From: Acanthopleura granulata
Lineage: Eukaryota; Mollusca; Polyplacophora; Chitonida; Chitonidae
NCBI GenBank assembly: GCA_016165875.1
Contig: JABBOT010000080.1
Location: forward strand, 37,553,281 to 37,617,280
Direction of reading: 5' to 3'
Length of the DNA: 64,000 nt
Every line of letters begins with the position of its first letter. Position 1 is the first letter of the stretch. This document shows positions 39,340-50,949 of this stretch, piece by piece. The notes under the pieces were generated by a model. That model did not search any database. It was not told the origin of the DNA and worked only from the letters and a program-made list of their open reading frames with translations. A program made the translations under genes and the position numbers.

Positions 39340-40140
39340 ACATATGTCCAAGGTTTACTATTCCCTGCACCATGATGTTAGGTACCATGTGACCTGTCAC
39401 AGGTTAGGCACCCTCACATATGTCCAAGGTTTACTATTCCATACACGATGTTAGGTACCATGTGACCTGTCAAAGAATAGGCACCCTCACATATGTCCAA
39501 GGTTTACTATTCCATACACGATGTTAGGTACCAACTGACCTGTCAAAGGTTAGACATCCTCACATATGCCCAAGGTTTCCTATTCCATACATGATGTTAG
39601 GTACCATGTGACCTGTCAAAGGTTAGGCATCCTCACATATGTCCAAGGTTTACTATTCCATACATGATGTTAGGTACCATGTGACCTGTCACAGGTTAGG
39701 CACCCTCACATATGCCCAAGGTTTACTATTCCATACACGATGTTAGGTACCATGTGACCTGTCAAAGGATAGGCATCCTCACATATGTCCAAGGTTTACT
39801 GTTCCATACACCATGATGTTAGGTACCATGTGACCTGTCACAGGTTAGGCACCCTCACATATGTCCAAGGTTTACTATTCCATACATGATGTTAGGTACC
39901 ATGTGACCTGTCAAAGGATAGGCATCCTCACATATGTCCAAGGTTTACTATTCCATACACGATGTTAGGTACCATGTGACCTGTCAAAGGATAGGCATCC
40001 TCACATATGTCCAAGGTTTACTATTCCATACACGATGTTAGGTACCATGTGACCTGTCAAAGGATAGGCATCCTCACATATGTCCAAGGTTTACTGTTCC
40101 ATACACCATGATGTTAGGTACCATGTGACCTGCTGCAGGC
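39340..40140. repeat. 73-bp minisatellite, ~11 copies, 3' of NIP7
   Basis: The unit reads 'AGGTTAGGCACCCTCACATA', 'TGTCCAAGGTTTACTATTCC', 'ATACACGATGTTAGGTACCA', 'TGTGACCTGTCAA'. Copies are about 90% alike by eye. Variants alternate between CACGATG and CATGATG and between CAAAGG and CACAGG, suggesting unequal exchange. The array begins about 560 bp after the NIP7 stop codon. It is an array without unique spacers and codes for nothing recognisable. Confidence 0.93.
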
Positions 40141-40612
40141 CTAGGTGCCATCCTATCAGTCACCATGTTACTTTTCTGGGCCTTAGGAACCATCCCGTGT
40201 GTAAGAGTCTTGGGTACGAACCTTTCTGTCTCAGCCTCGGCCAGCTTTCGATCAGTCATAGTCTTTGGCACCGTCCCTTGTTGGGGCTTAGTCAACCTTC
40301 TGTTAGTAAGAGCCTTAGGCACCATCCTATTCGTCAGATCCTTGGGCAGCCTCCTATCTGTCAGAGCCTGGGGCAGCCTTTTATCAATCAGATGTTAGGT
40401 ACCCTCCTGTCTGTCAAAGCCTTTGTCACAATCCTATGTCAGGGCTTGGGCACCCTTCTATCAGTAAGAGCCTTAGGCACCATTTTAACTCTCAGAGCTT
40501 TGGAACCATCCTGTCAGAGCCTTTGGCACCATCCTATCTGTCAGAGCCATGGGCACAGTGTTGTCTGTCAGAGCCTGGGGCAGCATTCTGTCAAAGCCCT
40601 AGGCACCATCAC
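40141..40612. repeat. Degenerate ~25-bp repeat array
   Basis: 'CTGTCAGAGCCTTAGGCACC' plus ATCCTAT recurs about 15 times with heavy decay. It appears to be an older expansion related to the adjoining arrays ('TTAGGTACC', 'CTGTCA'). A long open frame through it on the plus strand is a by-product of the repeat. Confidence 0.8.
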
Positions 40613-40948
40613 ATAAAATAATTAATATTATTATACCTCACAGTGCAATACGTGGTTTTCAATGGTCAATACACGGTCACATGATATTCCGAAAAAGATG
40701 ATGTACAATGGTTACAAGGAATGTACAATGATCATGAGCCAATAGCCAATGGTCTCATGGGATTATTGTAAAAGTTTATCTCCCTTTGTCCACTCTTTAA
40801 TGTCCACCTGCTGATAAAGTTAACAGTCGGACGATGACTTCCTTGGCTAGCAATGAAGTCCAACAATTTCGGGCTTCAGCAGAGCAGATCAGAGCATATC
40901 TTTTCCTCTTTCTTGGGCTTTTTTTCTGAATAATAAAATATGTAGTGC

Positions 40949-41078
40949 ATGCTGTGGGATTGTCTATGAGAAATTGTGAGCTCTCAACAAATGATGTTCT
41001 ACTTGTTCTCCACACTCTTTGAAAATAACTTCTCACGAGCTCACAATTTCTCATTGACAATCCCACAGCATGCACTGT
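40949..41078. mobile_element. Foldback hairpin with ~40-bp arms
   Basis: The left arm 'TAGTGCATGCTGTGGGATTG' / TCTATGAGAAATTGTGAGCTC pairs with the right arm GAGCTCACAATTTCTCATTG / 'ACAATCCCACAGCATGCACT'. The loop is about 50 bp. There are only one or two mismatches over 40 bp, so it is recent or maintained. It is a small MITE-like foldback between NIP7 and SNAPC5 with no coding capacity. Confidence 0.9.
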
Positions 41079-41548
41079 TTGTATAATATTCCATTATATT
41101 TGTCAGAGTCTTCGGCACTATACTGTTTGTCAGTTTCTTGTCCTGTAATGTACACTAATGAAGTTGTCATTCTTGTAGTAAACAAATACATGTACATGTT
41201 ACAAACGATTGCAGCTGTGTTGTGTTCCTGTTCCTTTGATCAATTAAGCTGCAGAATTTTGTCATCATATTTTATGCAGTATTCTTGGACGTCCAGAAAA
41301 GGTCAGACAATGGAAGTAAGATCTATTTTACCTACATGGTCAAACATAACTTGTTCCAGTAAATTCTTCTTCAGAGGGCCAAGCAAAAGAAAGGGGAGAA
41401 TGGATGGCATGTAAGTTGATTGCCAATTTTAAAGCATTTACATGCACTGAGAGAATGAAGCCCAAAATGAGTTAAACTGACAAAAATCCAGACTTTACAG
41501 GTTAAGTGTGACGCAACCGAGGGGGACGAGCAGGAAGAAATTACCTCC

Positions 41549-41557
41549 CTTATATAG
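41549..41557 (+). promoter_or_regulatory. Possible TATA element of SNAPC5
   Basis: 'CCTTATATAGAG' lies about 85 bp upstream of the SNAPC5 start codon, a workable spacing if the 5' UTR is 50-60 nt. This rests on a motif match only. Confidence 0.35.
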
Positions 41558-41636
41558 AGTTCTTCAGAACGCGGAGGGACAGAAAAAAAGGCGCCTACAC
41601 AGAAAAGAGTGACCAGCTCTGATCGAGAAATAGTCG

Positions 41637-44600
41637 ATGGCGGCGTTTTCGGAAATAAAAGCTCTACAAGAAGAGAGAAAAACACTTCTCTCCATAGCCA
41701 GTGAATTGAACGCCCAATTACAGAGACTGAAGGTAGTTTATTCTTCTGCAGAAGTCGTCAAATTTCAAGGGCTGCTTACACTTGTGTGAAGACAGTACCT
41801 AAATTTCGTCACAAATTCAAGAAATACGTCTGGGGTTTACTAAAAGTTCGTTTGCCCTTCATCTGTACATTGAAGACAGAAGATGATTGTTGATCTTTCC
41901 TTGATTCTCCATACGTTAACACAATGTATTTCATTTACTTGTGCTCGCTCTTCGTTCAAGCGCACCTCTTGATGACTTGTGTTGCCCCCAGAGATCTGTC
42001 CAGTTTCCTCCCACCATAAGGCTTGCGGCTGTCGTACATGTGTAATGCTGTTGACAGCGGTGTAACCAAAGTGAAAACAAAGCAGATTTAACCAGGGACT
42101 AGTATAAGTACTGTTATATTTAGCCCAGGCGAGATAGATCTTCATTAAGATTTTGTCATAAAAAATGAAAAATAAAGCTTTCAAAGAAAACATTTTCATG
42201 GAAAAGTATCAGAATTTGTCTAGCCTTCAGACATGACGTTTCAGTGACCTGTAATTCATTAAACTTTAGAAATGGGAAAATATCAAAGCCCATTTAGCCC
42301 AGTGTTACCTATCACCGACGATCCCTTGTGAGGTACCCAAATGCTCAAAACTACGAGTAAATAGAGAATATTGCACAGTGAAGGTTGATCCCTTAAATAT
42401 TGTTCTTGTCAGAGGTGGAAGAATATTTTTGGTATTTAACCTACACTGTGCAGTATTCTGTTCGTTATTTATACTTTAACAATGTCTTGATTTTATGTTT
42501 TTGAAGTGAAAGACAGCCCAAGTTCAAAGTTAAATTTGTCAAAAAGGTTGGACAAGATTATATGTATTTGGGTAAAATATTTTTTCTAACAAATATCACG
42601 ACAGTGGAAATTGACATTTAAAAGTCCTCCATTGGCTCGCACGAAACACAGCCATTCTGTGTGGGCTGTGACATAATTGTTCCAAGCGCGGATCACTCTT
42701 GTAACCTGAACGTGTAGAAGGCTTCTTGGATTGTGTTGTAACTGAAGTATATATGTAAATTTATAATGTGAAATGATCAAGAAACTTAATCCCACCACAA
42801 CACAATGGTCTAGAAATACTTGTTCAGATATGTACTTGTGTTGTTCACATATGTACCTATTATGATTAAAATGTACACATTAAAACCATGTCCTGTCCCT
42901 GTGTTATGACATGTTATATTGACTGTCAACTCAGAACATATACAGCTGATATCTCCTAGCACCCTGATTGGTCAGTCTCTCATAAGCTTAAACGCATGAG
43001 TGCCTTTAGATCCCCAGTCGGCAGCACAATACTCCCACACTTCATTTCTAAAAGGTTTACACATTGAAGGGAGAATTTTATGATCTTCTTAAAGAACAGT
43101 ACCTCAGTCATGAGCTCTCTTTTGCTATAAAAAAGTTTTAAGCAATGTTTTCAGCTGCAGTCCTTCAAAGACCTGTCAATATATCATGACGTATACACAA
43201 AGTCATACATGACATGGTCACTACAGTTGTGTGATGATGTCATCCCAGTGAGCTCAGATTGGAACGTCATAAATATAAAGTCTTTCATTTTCGATGTCGG
43301 GGCGTCTGGGTGTGTAATATCAAAATATTAAAACAAAAGTCTAACTAATGAAAATATCACATTTATGAGTGAAGGAAATGCTGGGATTTCAGTGATGGTA
43401 AATGATAAATAAACATATTTGGGGATGCAGAATATGTCCTCCTTGTGTTCATGGACAGGGAAAATGGGGTATGAATTCAGTGGAGAAATAGTCGAGGACA
43501 GTTTCCACCCTGGACTGTGTGATATTTCTAAAATTGTACCATTGCCCAAGTAACATGCATCATGACCTGACTGGAGTTTACGCCACACTCAAACAGATTT
43601 CAGTCATGGGTGGGGGAATCCTCCAGACAATTGAGTTTACATGTTGCCTATGATAGTCCAGGCTTTCAGTTCAACTACAATGTTTTGCAGCCAGAGACAG
43701 GAGGCATGGAGTCATGTTTGATTCAACAAATTTGAATCTCTGTGTGGTATGTTGTGCCCTAAAATGTTGATTTGGCCAATTTATCAGATTGAAGAACTAG
43801 CTCTGATGAGTCTGGCAAAATTAGAGGAGGAGAGGTCTCGAGCTGGAGAGGAAGGATATACAGAACTAATACCTGTGACTAAGGTAGGTAAACCCGTCAC
43901 TACATGCAATCCTGTTTACAGGAGCGACATGTGTACTTGTGTTAACAAAATGTGGGAACTTACCAACTAACTATTAGATATAAGTTTTGTTACACAATTC
44001 GTGATATTGTCTTCCAAGTCACATCAGTGCTAAATTTTTAATAATATCCTTATAGTGGAGAATATTGTTTTGGCATAAATATCTATAGCTTGGTAAACTA
44101 TTTAGTATTATATGAACAAGATAAAGAACCACCAATGCGATGAAATATGATTGTGATTTGTTATTTACCTTGTCAAGGCCACATCTTTGTTTAGTGAAAA
44201 TGTTGTCTGTTGAACACAATAGTATTGTACAGAACAGGCTAGTGCAGACCCTGCGCATCCCTGTGGCTTGGTCCTGTATTTTACTATTTGCCACAGAGAC
44301 ACTCTTTGGTTAACTCAGATCAAGCATATATTTTTGCTTAAAGTCCATAGCATTTTCTTACAGCCTCCAGCTGCAAGCACAAGATCCTGACTGGCCATTG
44401 AGCGAAAAAATGTGCTTGATCTGAGTTAACCAAGCAGTGTCTCTGTGGCAAATAGTAAAGTACAGGGTCAAGCCACAGAGACATGCAGAGTCTAGAAGCG
44501 TGTGATGAACAAAAAGATGTCTTCTACTGAAGGAAGAAGCAAGCATTATTTCCATTATGTGATAAACAATATTCAGTTGATTTTTGAAAGAGTATTGCAT

Positions 44601-45518
44601 TACTTAATTTTTTCGGGTCATTATACTCGTCTCTTGCATCATGCACTGATTTTTGTTCACGGCAGGTTTTTGTTTGTCTTCATTGGGGTATTATACATTA
44701 CTGTGAAAAACAAAAGTCCAATCATATGAGTGAATGAATGGTTAACAGGCAGATAAAAAAAAGAGCCAAGCATGTTAGATACATATTTTTCACTGGATAC
44801 CGTAGAATTCCTAAGTTTCTAGTGCAATTGTTTGTACATATGTTTATATAACAGTACAAGTATTTAGATTTTCTACCACTGATATGCTCTGAATTAACCA
44901 TCTATAAAATCCTGGCCGTGGACAGGCAGTTCGTAAGTTCTGAAGTGGGAGAAGGATGAGAGCACAGAAAATTACATGGGTTTGTGGTTGTTTTATAGGA
45001 CCAGTCACAGTGGGTTGAGAAAATAAATGTGGGTTTTGTTTTCAACTGTAGTGCCAGTCACAGTGGGTTGAGAATGCATAATTAAAGCACTGAGTGTTTT
45101 TGTGTTGTAGTGCCAGTCACCAAGAGATGAGAACATGGAAGATAACACAGAGTTAGAAACTTTGGATCTCTCTGTCACACAGGTTCAAGGTATGTGCATT
45201 TGTTACCACTGTTATATTGGCATCTCTGTATTCTTAAAACACTTGTTGAGGCCCTTGAATTTCTGCAGAACTGGCTTGAAAACAGATGTGTGCAGTGACT
45301 ATGTGCTCTGCACCTAGGGCACATTTTTACTATGTCGAATATAGCATCATGTTAAAATAACACTGTGGTCTTCAATTGTTTAAAAGTGTCTTTCTATTTC
45401 ACCAGACATGCAAGTGGAAGAAGTGGAGGAGGAGGAAGAGGAATCAGAAGAAGAGCCTGATCAGTTAACAATGTTCATGAATGATTTAGCTCATAGGACA
45501 GCACAAGGTAGCAGCTGA
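41637..45518 (+). CDS. SNAPC5: snRNA-activating protein complex subunit 5 (SNAP19)
   Basis: Four exons: 41637-41732, 43788-43883, 45111-45189 and 45406-45518 (96+96+79+113 = 384 nt) give 127 residues; phases 0,0,1. The N-terminal helix EIKALQEERKTLL and the stretch LNAQLQRLK|IEELALMSL closely follow vertebrate SNAPC5 (LxxLxxEExTLL ... QLNRLKVEELALQSM). The protein ends in an acidic block (VEEVEEEEEESEEEPDQ), again as in SNAPC5. It adds a short tail DLAHRTAQGSS and is about 30 residues longer than the human protein. SNAPC5 is the smallest subunit of SNAPc, the nuclear factor that binds the proximal sequence element and starts transcription of snRNA genes by Pol II and Pol III. The coiled N-terminus is thought to help assembly with SNAPC4. 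Exon 3 is preceded by tandemly duplicated acceptors. The gene looks intact. Confidence 0.93.
41945..42075 (+). mobile_element. SINE-B fragment, worn
   Basis: Retains 'CCAGTTTCCTCCCACCATAA', 'GGCTTGCGGCTGTCGTACAT' and a decayed 'GACAGCGGTGTAACC' near the 3' end. SNAPC5 intron 1. Confidence 0.55.
42080..43780. other. SNAPC5 intron 1, remainder
   Basis: No further exon or repeat family was recognised in this stretch of the first SNAPC5 intron. Open frames up to 86 codons on the minus strand have no splice support. Confidence 0.4.
44246..44494. mobile_element. Foldback/MITE-like element, family F, copy 2
   Basis: A short copy of the family at 14748-15237. The left end is 'CCCTGCGCATCCCTGTGGCT' and the right end 'CAGGGTCAAGCCACAGAGAC' / ATGCAGAG, with the inner mirrored pair 'GGTTAACTCAGATCAAGCAT' versus 'TGCTTGATCTGAGTTAACCA'. 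The central part is deleted compared with copies 1 and 3. Lies in SNAPC5 intron 2. Confidence 0.88.
44990..45125 (+). repeat. Tandem duplication carrying SNAPC5 exon-3 splice acceptors
   Basis: 'CCAGTCACAGTGGGTTGAGA' occurs twice and is followed by the true exon start CCAGTCACCAAGAGATGAGA. Each copy is preceded by an acceptor-like tract (TTTTATAG at 44998, CAACTGTAG at 45051, TGTTGTAG at 45110). The spacing is 53 and 59 bp. Only the third continues as an open frame in phase. Confidence 0.88.
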
Positions 45519-45589
45519 ACTTCATGTCCAACTCTGCCCGTGAACAATGTTCAAGGCAGTGCACTAAGCTGTGTTACTGGTGATGTGTA

Positions 45590-46470
45590 CTCTGCCGAAT
45601 GCTCGTAGATCTACTGGTCAAAAAATAATGACATCTAGAGTAAGAGACACTTTAACTGGTATCTTGTTCTCTAATGTGTGCTTGTAGACCTAACTCTCTG
45701 GTAACAGTGTTGTCAGAATAAGAGGCTTTATTCCTTTATTCTCTGATGCGTGCTTGTAGACTTATTGGGATGGGAACAGTGCCATCAGAGTAAGAGGCAC
45801 TATACCTGGTAACTTTTTCTCTGATGTGTGCTGGTAAACCTACCTTCCTGAATAGTGCAGTCAAAATAAGAGGCACTATAACTGGTGACCTTGTTCTCTG
45901 ATGTGTGCTTGTAGAGCCACCTGTCTGCAAACAATGCCATCAGAGTAAGAGGCACTATACCCGGTAACTTTTTATCTGATGTGTGCTGGTAAACCTACCT
46001 CTCTGGGAACAGTGCTGTCAAAATAAGAGGCACTATAACTGCTAACTTGTTCTCTTATGTGTGCTTGTATACCTACCTGTCTGGGAACAGTGCCATCAGG
46101 GAAAGAGGCGCTATACCTGATAACTTTGCTCTCTGATGTGTGCTTGTGACCTTACCTCTCTGAAAACAGTGCTGTCAGAATACATGTAAGAGGCACTACA
46201 ACCCATAACTTTTTCTGTGATGTGCACTGGTAGACCTACTGGGCAGGGGACAATGCTGTCAGCATACACGTAAGAGACACTATAACTGGTAATTTGTTCT
46301 CTGATGTGCACTTGTAGACCTACTGGGCAGGGAACAAGAGGCACTGTAACTTACTGGTAACACGTTCCCCGATGTATGCCTATCTCTGTACTTGTAGATT
46401 AACCTGTCTGGGAATAGTACCATCAAGGAAAGAGGCACTATACCCGATAACTGGTTCTCTGATGTGTCTG
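45590..46470. repeat. ~80-bp minisatellite, ~11 copies, 3' of SNAPC5
   Basis: The unit is roughly 'CTCTGATGTGTGCTTGTAGA', 'CCTACCTCTCTGGGAACAGT', 'GCCATCAGAGTAAGAGGCAC', 'TATACCTGGTAACTTGTT'. Copies are diverged (75-90% alike by eye), with small insertions such as an extra 'ATACATGTA'. The array starts about 70 bp after the SNAPC5 stop codon, so it probably lies in the 3' UTR or immediately beyond it. Confidence 0.92.
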
Positions 46471-46474
46471 AAAC

Positions 46475-47675
46475 GTTCAGACCTTCATGTTAACAGTTGA
46501 AGTGTCAATGGATGCTTCAGTTACAACAGTAACCATGTGGCCATGATGGCAGTGTTGCCTTCACATCTGTAGCAGTGAAAGAGAGGAACACAACCATAAC
46601 ACAACCTTGTTCCTCATTATGAGAGTGAAGGCATACAGTCAACTGGTCTCCAGAGACACCATTGCATGCATTGAAAAAGGGGGTAGATTGTGTTGTTGAA
46701 TTACTTCTGTTAGTCATCAGATAGAGGAGGTTCAATCCCAGCTTTGAACATGGAATTCACAAGATTCCACCACTCCATAGGTTCATAGATGACAATAAGT
46801 GGGCCACAGTGATCCAAGGGCCGTTATAGTGACCAAGTATAATGTTTGAGATCGTTCTATCATCATGCTCTATGGGTGTTATTTGTTTCAAAAAGCCAGT
46901 GGTTACAATTATGCTGGACACTGCACTTTCCTCCATCGGTGATCCACGAAACTGATTGTTGTTATACAGGGGAGTACAGGGTTAAACACCAATAAAGGGT
47001 TCAGTGTATTTAAAGAGATTTAATATCTTGGTCATAGGTGTAAAAAGGGAACCCAGTTTATGACATATGTTGGCTTAAGATGCACTACAGTGACTTGACA
47101 GATTTGGTGATGGTTGACTGTTGCTCTGCTGTGGAGGTAGGATCCACTGAGGATCCACTCGTTCCGCTTTGTTTTTGTTTTTTTGTATGTTTAAGTTTTA
47201 CATCAAGATGAATAGAGTGAAATGAAATTAGAAATAAAAGCAGAGTTTGTTTTGTGTTGACATGTTCTTATAGCTTTCTCCATACTTCTTGTGAGGACAA
47301 GGCATTACTTCGCTAACCATTCTTGGGCAGTGTTATTGGACTGCTGTATTTTACAGGTGTCAGTTAGATCTGATACACTGATCAAATCTGACGATCCAAG
47401 TCTTGCCAAACCTACGAGAAAGTAGTGTGGAGCATTAAACTTCGGCTCCCTGTTTTAAAATTCAGTGTCACAGTTTAATGTGTTAACTTTCCTGCGTAAT
47501 GGCAGCTCGGGGCGAAGCTCTTGAAGTAACCATTGTTCTCGTGAAATACATGAGTAATTCGAATAAACACTGGACTATGCAGCTCGAGCCTGAATAATTT
47601 AGATGAAAGGTTACCCAGGGGACTAATCGAATATTAGAGGATGAAGCAAGTGCTGTTTAATTTAAATATTTCATT
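46475..47675. other. Gene-free stretch
   Basis: No coding exon was recognised. AATAAA-type hexamers at about 46991 and 47234 are plus-strand candidates for SNAPC5 polyadenylation, if its 3' UTR spans the minisatellite. A SINE-B-like tail fragment near 46890-46995 ('AATTATGCTGGACAC' ... 'GGGTTAAACACCAATAAAGG') suggests the first hexamer belongs to a SINE. Confidence 0.4.
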
Positions 47676-47679
47676 TCTA

Positions 47680-47835
47680 TTGGTTGGTGTTGTACGCCGT
47701 ATTCAATAATATTTCACTTATACGATGGCGTCCAGCATTATGGTGGGAGGAAACTGGGCCGAGCCCGGGGAAAACCCACCACAAACAGAAGATTCCTGGC
47801 AGACCAAAAAGAACATCATTCATAACCTAACACCA
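47680..47835 (-). mobile_element. SINE-B 3' half, antisense
   Basis: Read on the plus strand: 'TTGGTTGGTGTTGTACGCCG', 'AATATTTCACTTATACGATG', 'TATGGTGGGAGGAAACTGGG', 'GAGCCCGGGGAAAACCCACC'. The tRNA-like head is missing. Confidence 0.85.
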
Positions 47836-48424
47836 GGTACGCGTACTACACTTTCGGTGTGTATTGGACGCACTGTCCAATTTTGGAAAGCTCGAAAAAT
47901 AAGGTATGTTTTATTCTTTGAAGTGAATGAAGACACAAATAATGGGAAACACAACATTTACTCCGAACGAACAAACATGTAGAAAGGGTAAACTTCTGCT
48001 TTATGGTCAACTCACACCGAGTGACAGGAGAAGCATTTATTTTCTCATGTTTTTATGAAATTTTCGACACACGTCGGTTACAAATTTCAAGTGAATTCTA
48101 AAGAAGATCAAAACAAACCGTATTCAAAATGCAACGTAAGCAGCTTCGATTTTAACCACGAACGTTTTTCAAACCAATAATGCAACATAATTGCCCACTT
48201 ATCTGAATCTGAACATCGCCTTGTGTCCTTCTGATGGGAAATAATCAAGTGTAACAACCGTTTTGATCGAAATTGACCAACTACTAACAAGTATTGGTTA
48301 ACATATGAATATAAACTACTTTAATGTTTTCGGCTCTGACTGTAACGTATCTGTCGCGATACAACAGGTGACACAAAGGCACATCTAATTGTTAAAGTCC
48401 TCTTACCTGTGCCGCTTTTGTTAC

Positions 48425-50794
48425 CTACTTTAGATTTTCGAGTGATAAGGTGTAATATCGCATGGACCTGCCAACAGGCACTGGCTCTCCCACGGGCAGC
48501 AGCAGGTCTTCAATCGAATTCCACGCTCCATCTGACCTGGCAGGCCATTGGAGGTGTAATTTACCCAGTTTGGTATGTTTTGGAATAAAATTCGCCAATA
48601 CATCGGTATCATTCAAATCGACCTCATGTACTCAATGTACAAGTCGTCATCGTAAACGGCAATTACCAGCTGATCTTCCACTGGAATGAAAGAACTATCA
48701 TCTTGCGAGATTTGGTGCCCTTCATTTGTTTGATCCATATCTACCAACAGGTTCCACGGGGCGTGTGGTATCCGCAACACCTGCCACTCGGTCAGAATTC
48801 AGTGTGTGCTGAGCCCATCCCTCGCATGGCTCCTCCCAAGAAAAACACATGAATTATGTTGCCGTCACTTGATTGGACAGCATGCAGTGTGAACGTCCAT
48901 GAACTTCTTTTGCATACAGAGCACTCATAGCTTCGGACGCTGCATCTTATTCAGCTGGAGAGTAGAACTTATACTGAATAGATTTCTCATTTTTGCATGC
49001 CCAGTTGAAGAAGTCACGTGCGTCGTGGATATTTGCTCCCTTGCTTAATGGCCTGCGCCGCCATGTGCTTACAGGCTGCACCAATGCCACGAAATGGTCC
49101 CTTACAGTCACCCGCTTCGAAATAATTTCAGTGAGCCGAAATCCCGAGTTCTTTGGCATGCTCAGCAATCAGTCTGAAGATAAAGTGTTTTGTATATTGG
49201 GACGATGGACTGTCTGTCCAGTAATGTATCACGATGACGCCTGGTAAGATAGTTTTGGTCTGATCTTCGGAACAAGATCTCTAAGGATTGTGTACACGGT
49301 AGTAGAATTATGTTGACTGACATCAGAAACGTAGACAACATTGCTGTGCTCCAGGACCTCCGCATCAGATTGGTAGTGCACCACCACGGGATGGATTGTT
49401 GCAGCAGCCGTATTTCAATATGCCGACTGTATTTTATTCATTGTTTAGCAGAGTAAGTCCTCTGCAAAATCCATTTTGACGATTGCGTGGCCTGTCGGCA
49501 ACTTCAGTTCATGAAGACCTTTTTGCTGGGCTGTTACGCGGTAGACATGATCTAAAAAGGCTTGGTACGTGTCAGTCATTGTCGATTTAAATGTTTCGCT
49601 GATATCAGGCACTTTACAATGCGTATCTTCTTCGAGGCATTCATGTCTATACATATCCATTCTTGGCTGGTATTCTACCTTGTCATCTGCTGTTATTACC
49701 TTTAACATTTCTTCTATCTGTTCCGTCGGGACAGTTTTGCTGACCACTTCAGGATTTGGCGATATTTTGATTCCCACGGAGATCAGACATTTCAGCTTCA
49801 GTGCCTTATTTTGTTGTTTTGTACAAGTACATTTCTTTCTTGAGAGAAGAGGTGTGAGATGAATATTTGGAGGTCGAAGTTTGCAGAAAGAAGAGAAACA
49901 TATTCGCCTGATATTGGGATTCTCGATGAGGAATTTTTCATGCGAATTTCGCATATAATCATTTAAAATCCGGACTTGCATCTTCTCAACGCCCACCTTT
50001 ACACAATAGTTCTTGCCAGACATACATCTGCTAACGTCATCACGTTCCAGTAAGGAGGTGACCTGCTCAGTCATCTGACTTTTTATGGCATACTGTCTTC
50101 TACGTTGTGCAACGGTAAGCCTCTTGGATATGATTGTGCTACATCTACGAAGAGATGCCCCTGAGGTTCTATTTAAGAGAGATGCAAAACGGCACATTTT
50201 AATGATTTTTCCACTGATAACTCATGGCCTGTTTTTGCTGTGACACATTCTCTTTCAACGATGAACAAATTTCAGTAAAAATGCAGTTGGCCAGCTGATG
50301 ACGCCTCTTCACAGACGCTGCGGACTTAGACCATCGTCTCTCATGTCCTGTCGGGTCTTCGACTCGAGAGCTTGGATTGGGGCAGATGTACTTGGTCGTT
50401 GAACAAGTGATGATGTGACTCGAAGTGACTCGAACCTTTTCTGAAAACGCTTGGCTTTCCACTCTTCGGATTTGAGCTTTTGTTTTAAAGTGTTTACTTG
50501 GATTCTGGCTTTTTTGAGCGCACTTGTTCGTCTCCTGTTTAGCGGTGATCTCACAAGAGGAGGAAGTCGCACAATTAGGCAACCGAGTGACAGTGCTCGT
50601 TGGCTCAGAGGAAGTTGTGCTGCTGATGTCTGATTGCTTAGCTGTTCTGATGTCTGAAGCTGTTCATTCACCTTGTCGGATGACCGTTGGTTTTCTATTC
50701 GAGTAGCTTTAAACCCTCTATACTTGAGACAATATAGCCGGTTATTCTTACGATGCTTCTTTAACTTATTGCTTGACAGCTGCTCGAGAGGCAC
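48425..50794 (-). pseudogene. Decayed transposase-like gene of the metazoan 'DDVSR' family
   Basis: Frames on the minus strand cover successive parts of one protein. 50794-50310: a basic/coiled N-terminus. 50582-50199: a KRRHQLANCIFTE stretch. 50200-49445: ISGKIIKMCRFASLL, LLERDDVSRCMSGKNYCV, FSSFCKLRPPNI, SRKKCTCTKQQN and a VKMDFAEDLLC end. Then come QSAY, HPVVVHY, NVVYVSDVSQHNSTTVYTIL, ANIHDARDFFNWACKNEKS, and a C-terminal LGKLHLQWPARSDGAWN. These blocks, in this order, match a widespread uncharacterised family seen in cnidarians, molluscs and crustaceans that behaves like a DNA-transposon product. Here it is broken: frameshift near 50200, TAA right after DLLC, TGA where Trp is expected soon after, another stop before the WTDS-type region, and missing segments. 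It cannot be expressed as one protein. Terminal repeats were not found. Confidence 0.82.
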
Positions 50795-50949
50795 TCTATA
50801 CTCTAGACTTGGTTCAAAGCTTCGTTTTTGAGAAAATTCGGATCATTTTATCTCGTTCTTTCTCCGTATGCCTTTTGGATGTCGGCCCTGGGTTTCGGCA
50901 TTTTGATCCCTAAACAATATTATTTACGTAACCATATGCATTTGTAAAA

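Noticed and set aside
39340..40140. CRISPR-like regular array
   Set aside because: The whole 73-bp unit repeats, with no unique spacers. The genome is eukaryotic and no cas genes are present.
40080..40616. 178-codon open frame on the plus strand
   Set aside because: It lies entirely in degenerate minisatellite repeats; its Ser/Leu-rich repeated composition is a product of the repeat unit. The minus-strand 'MVPKALTN' frame is likewise an artefact.
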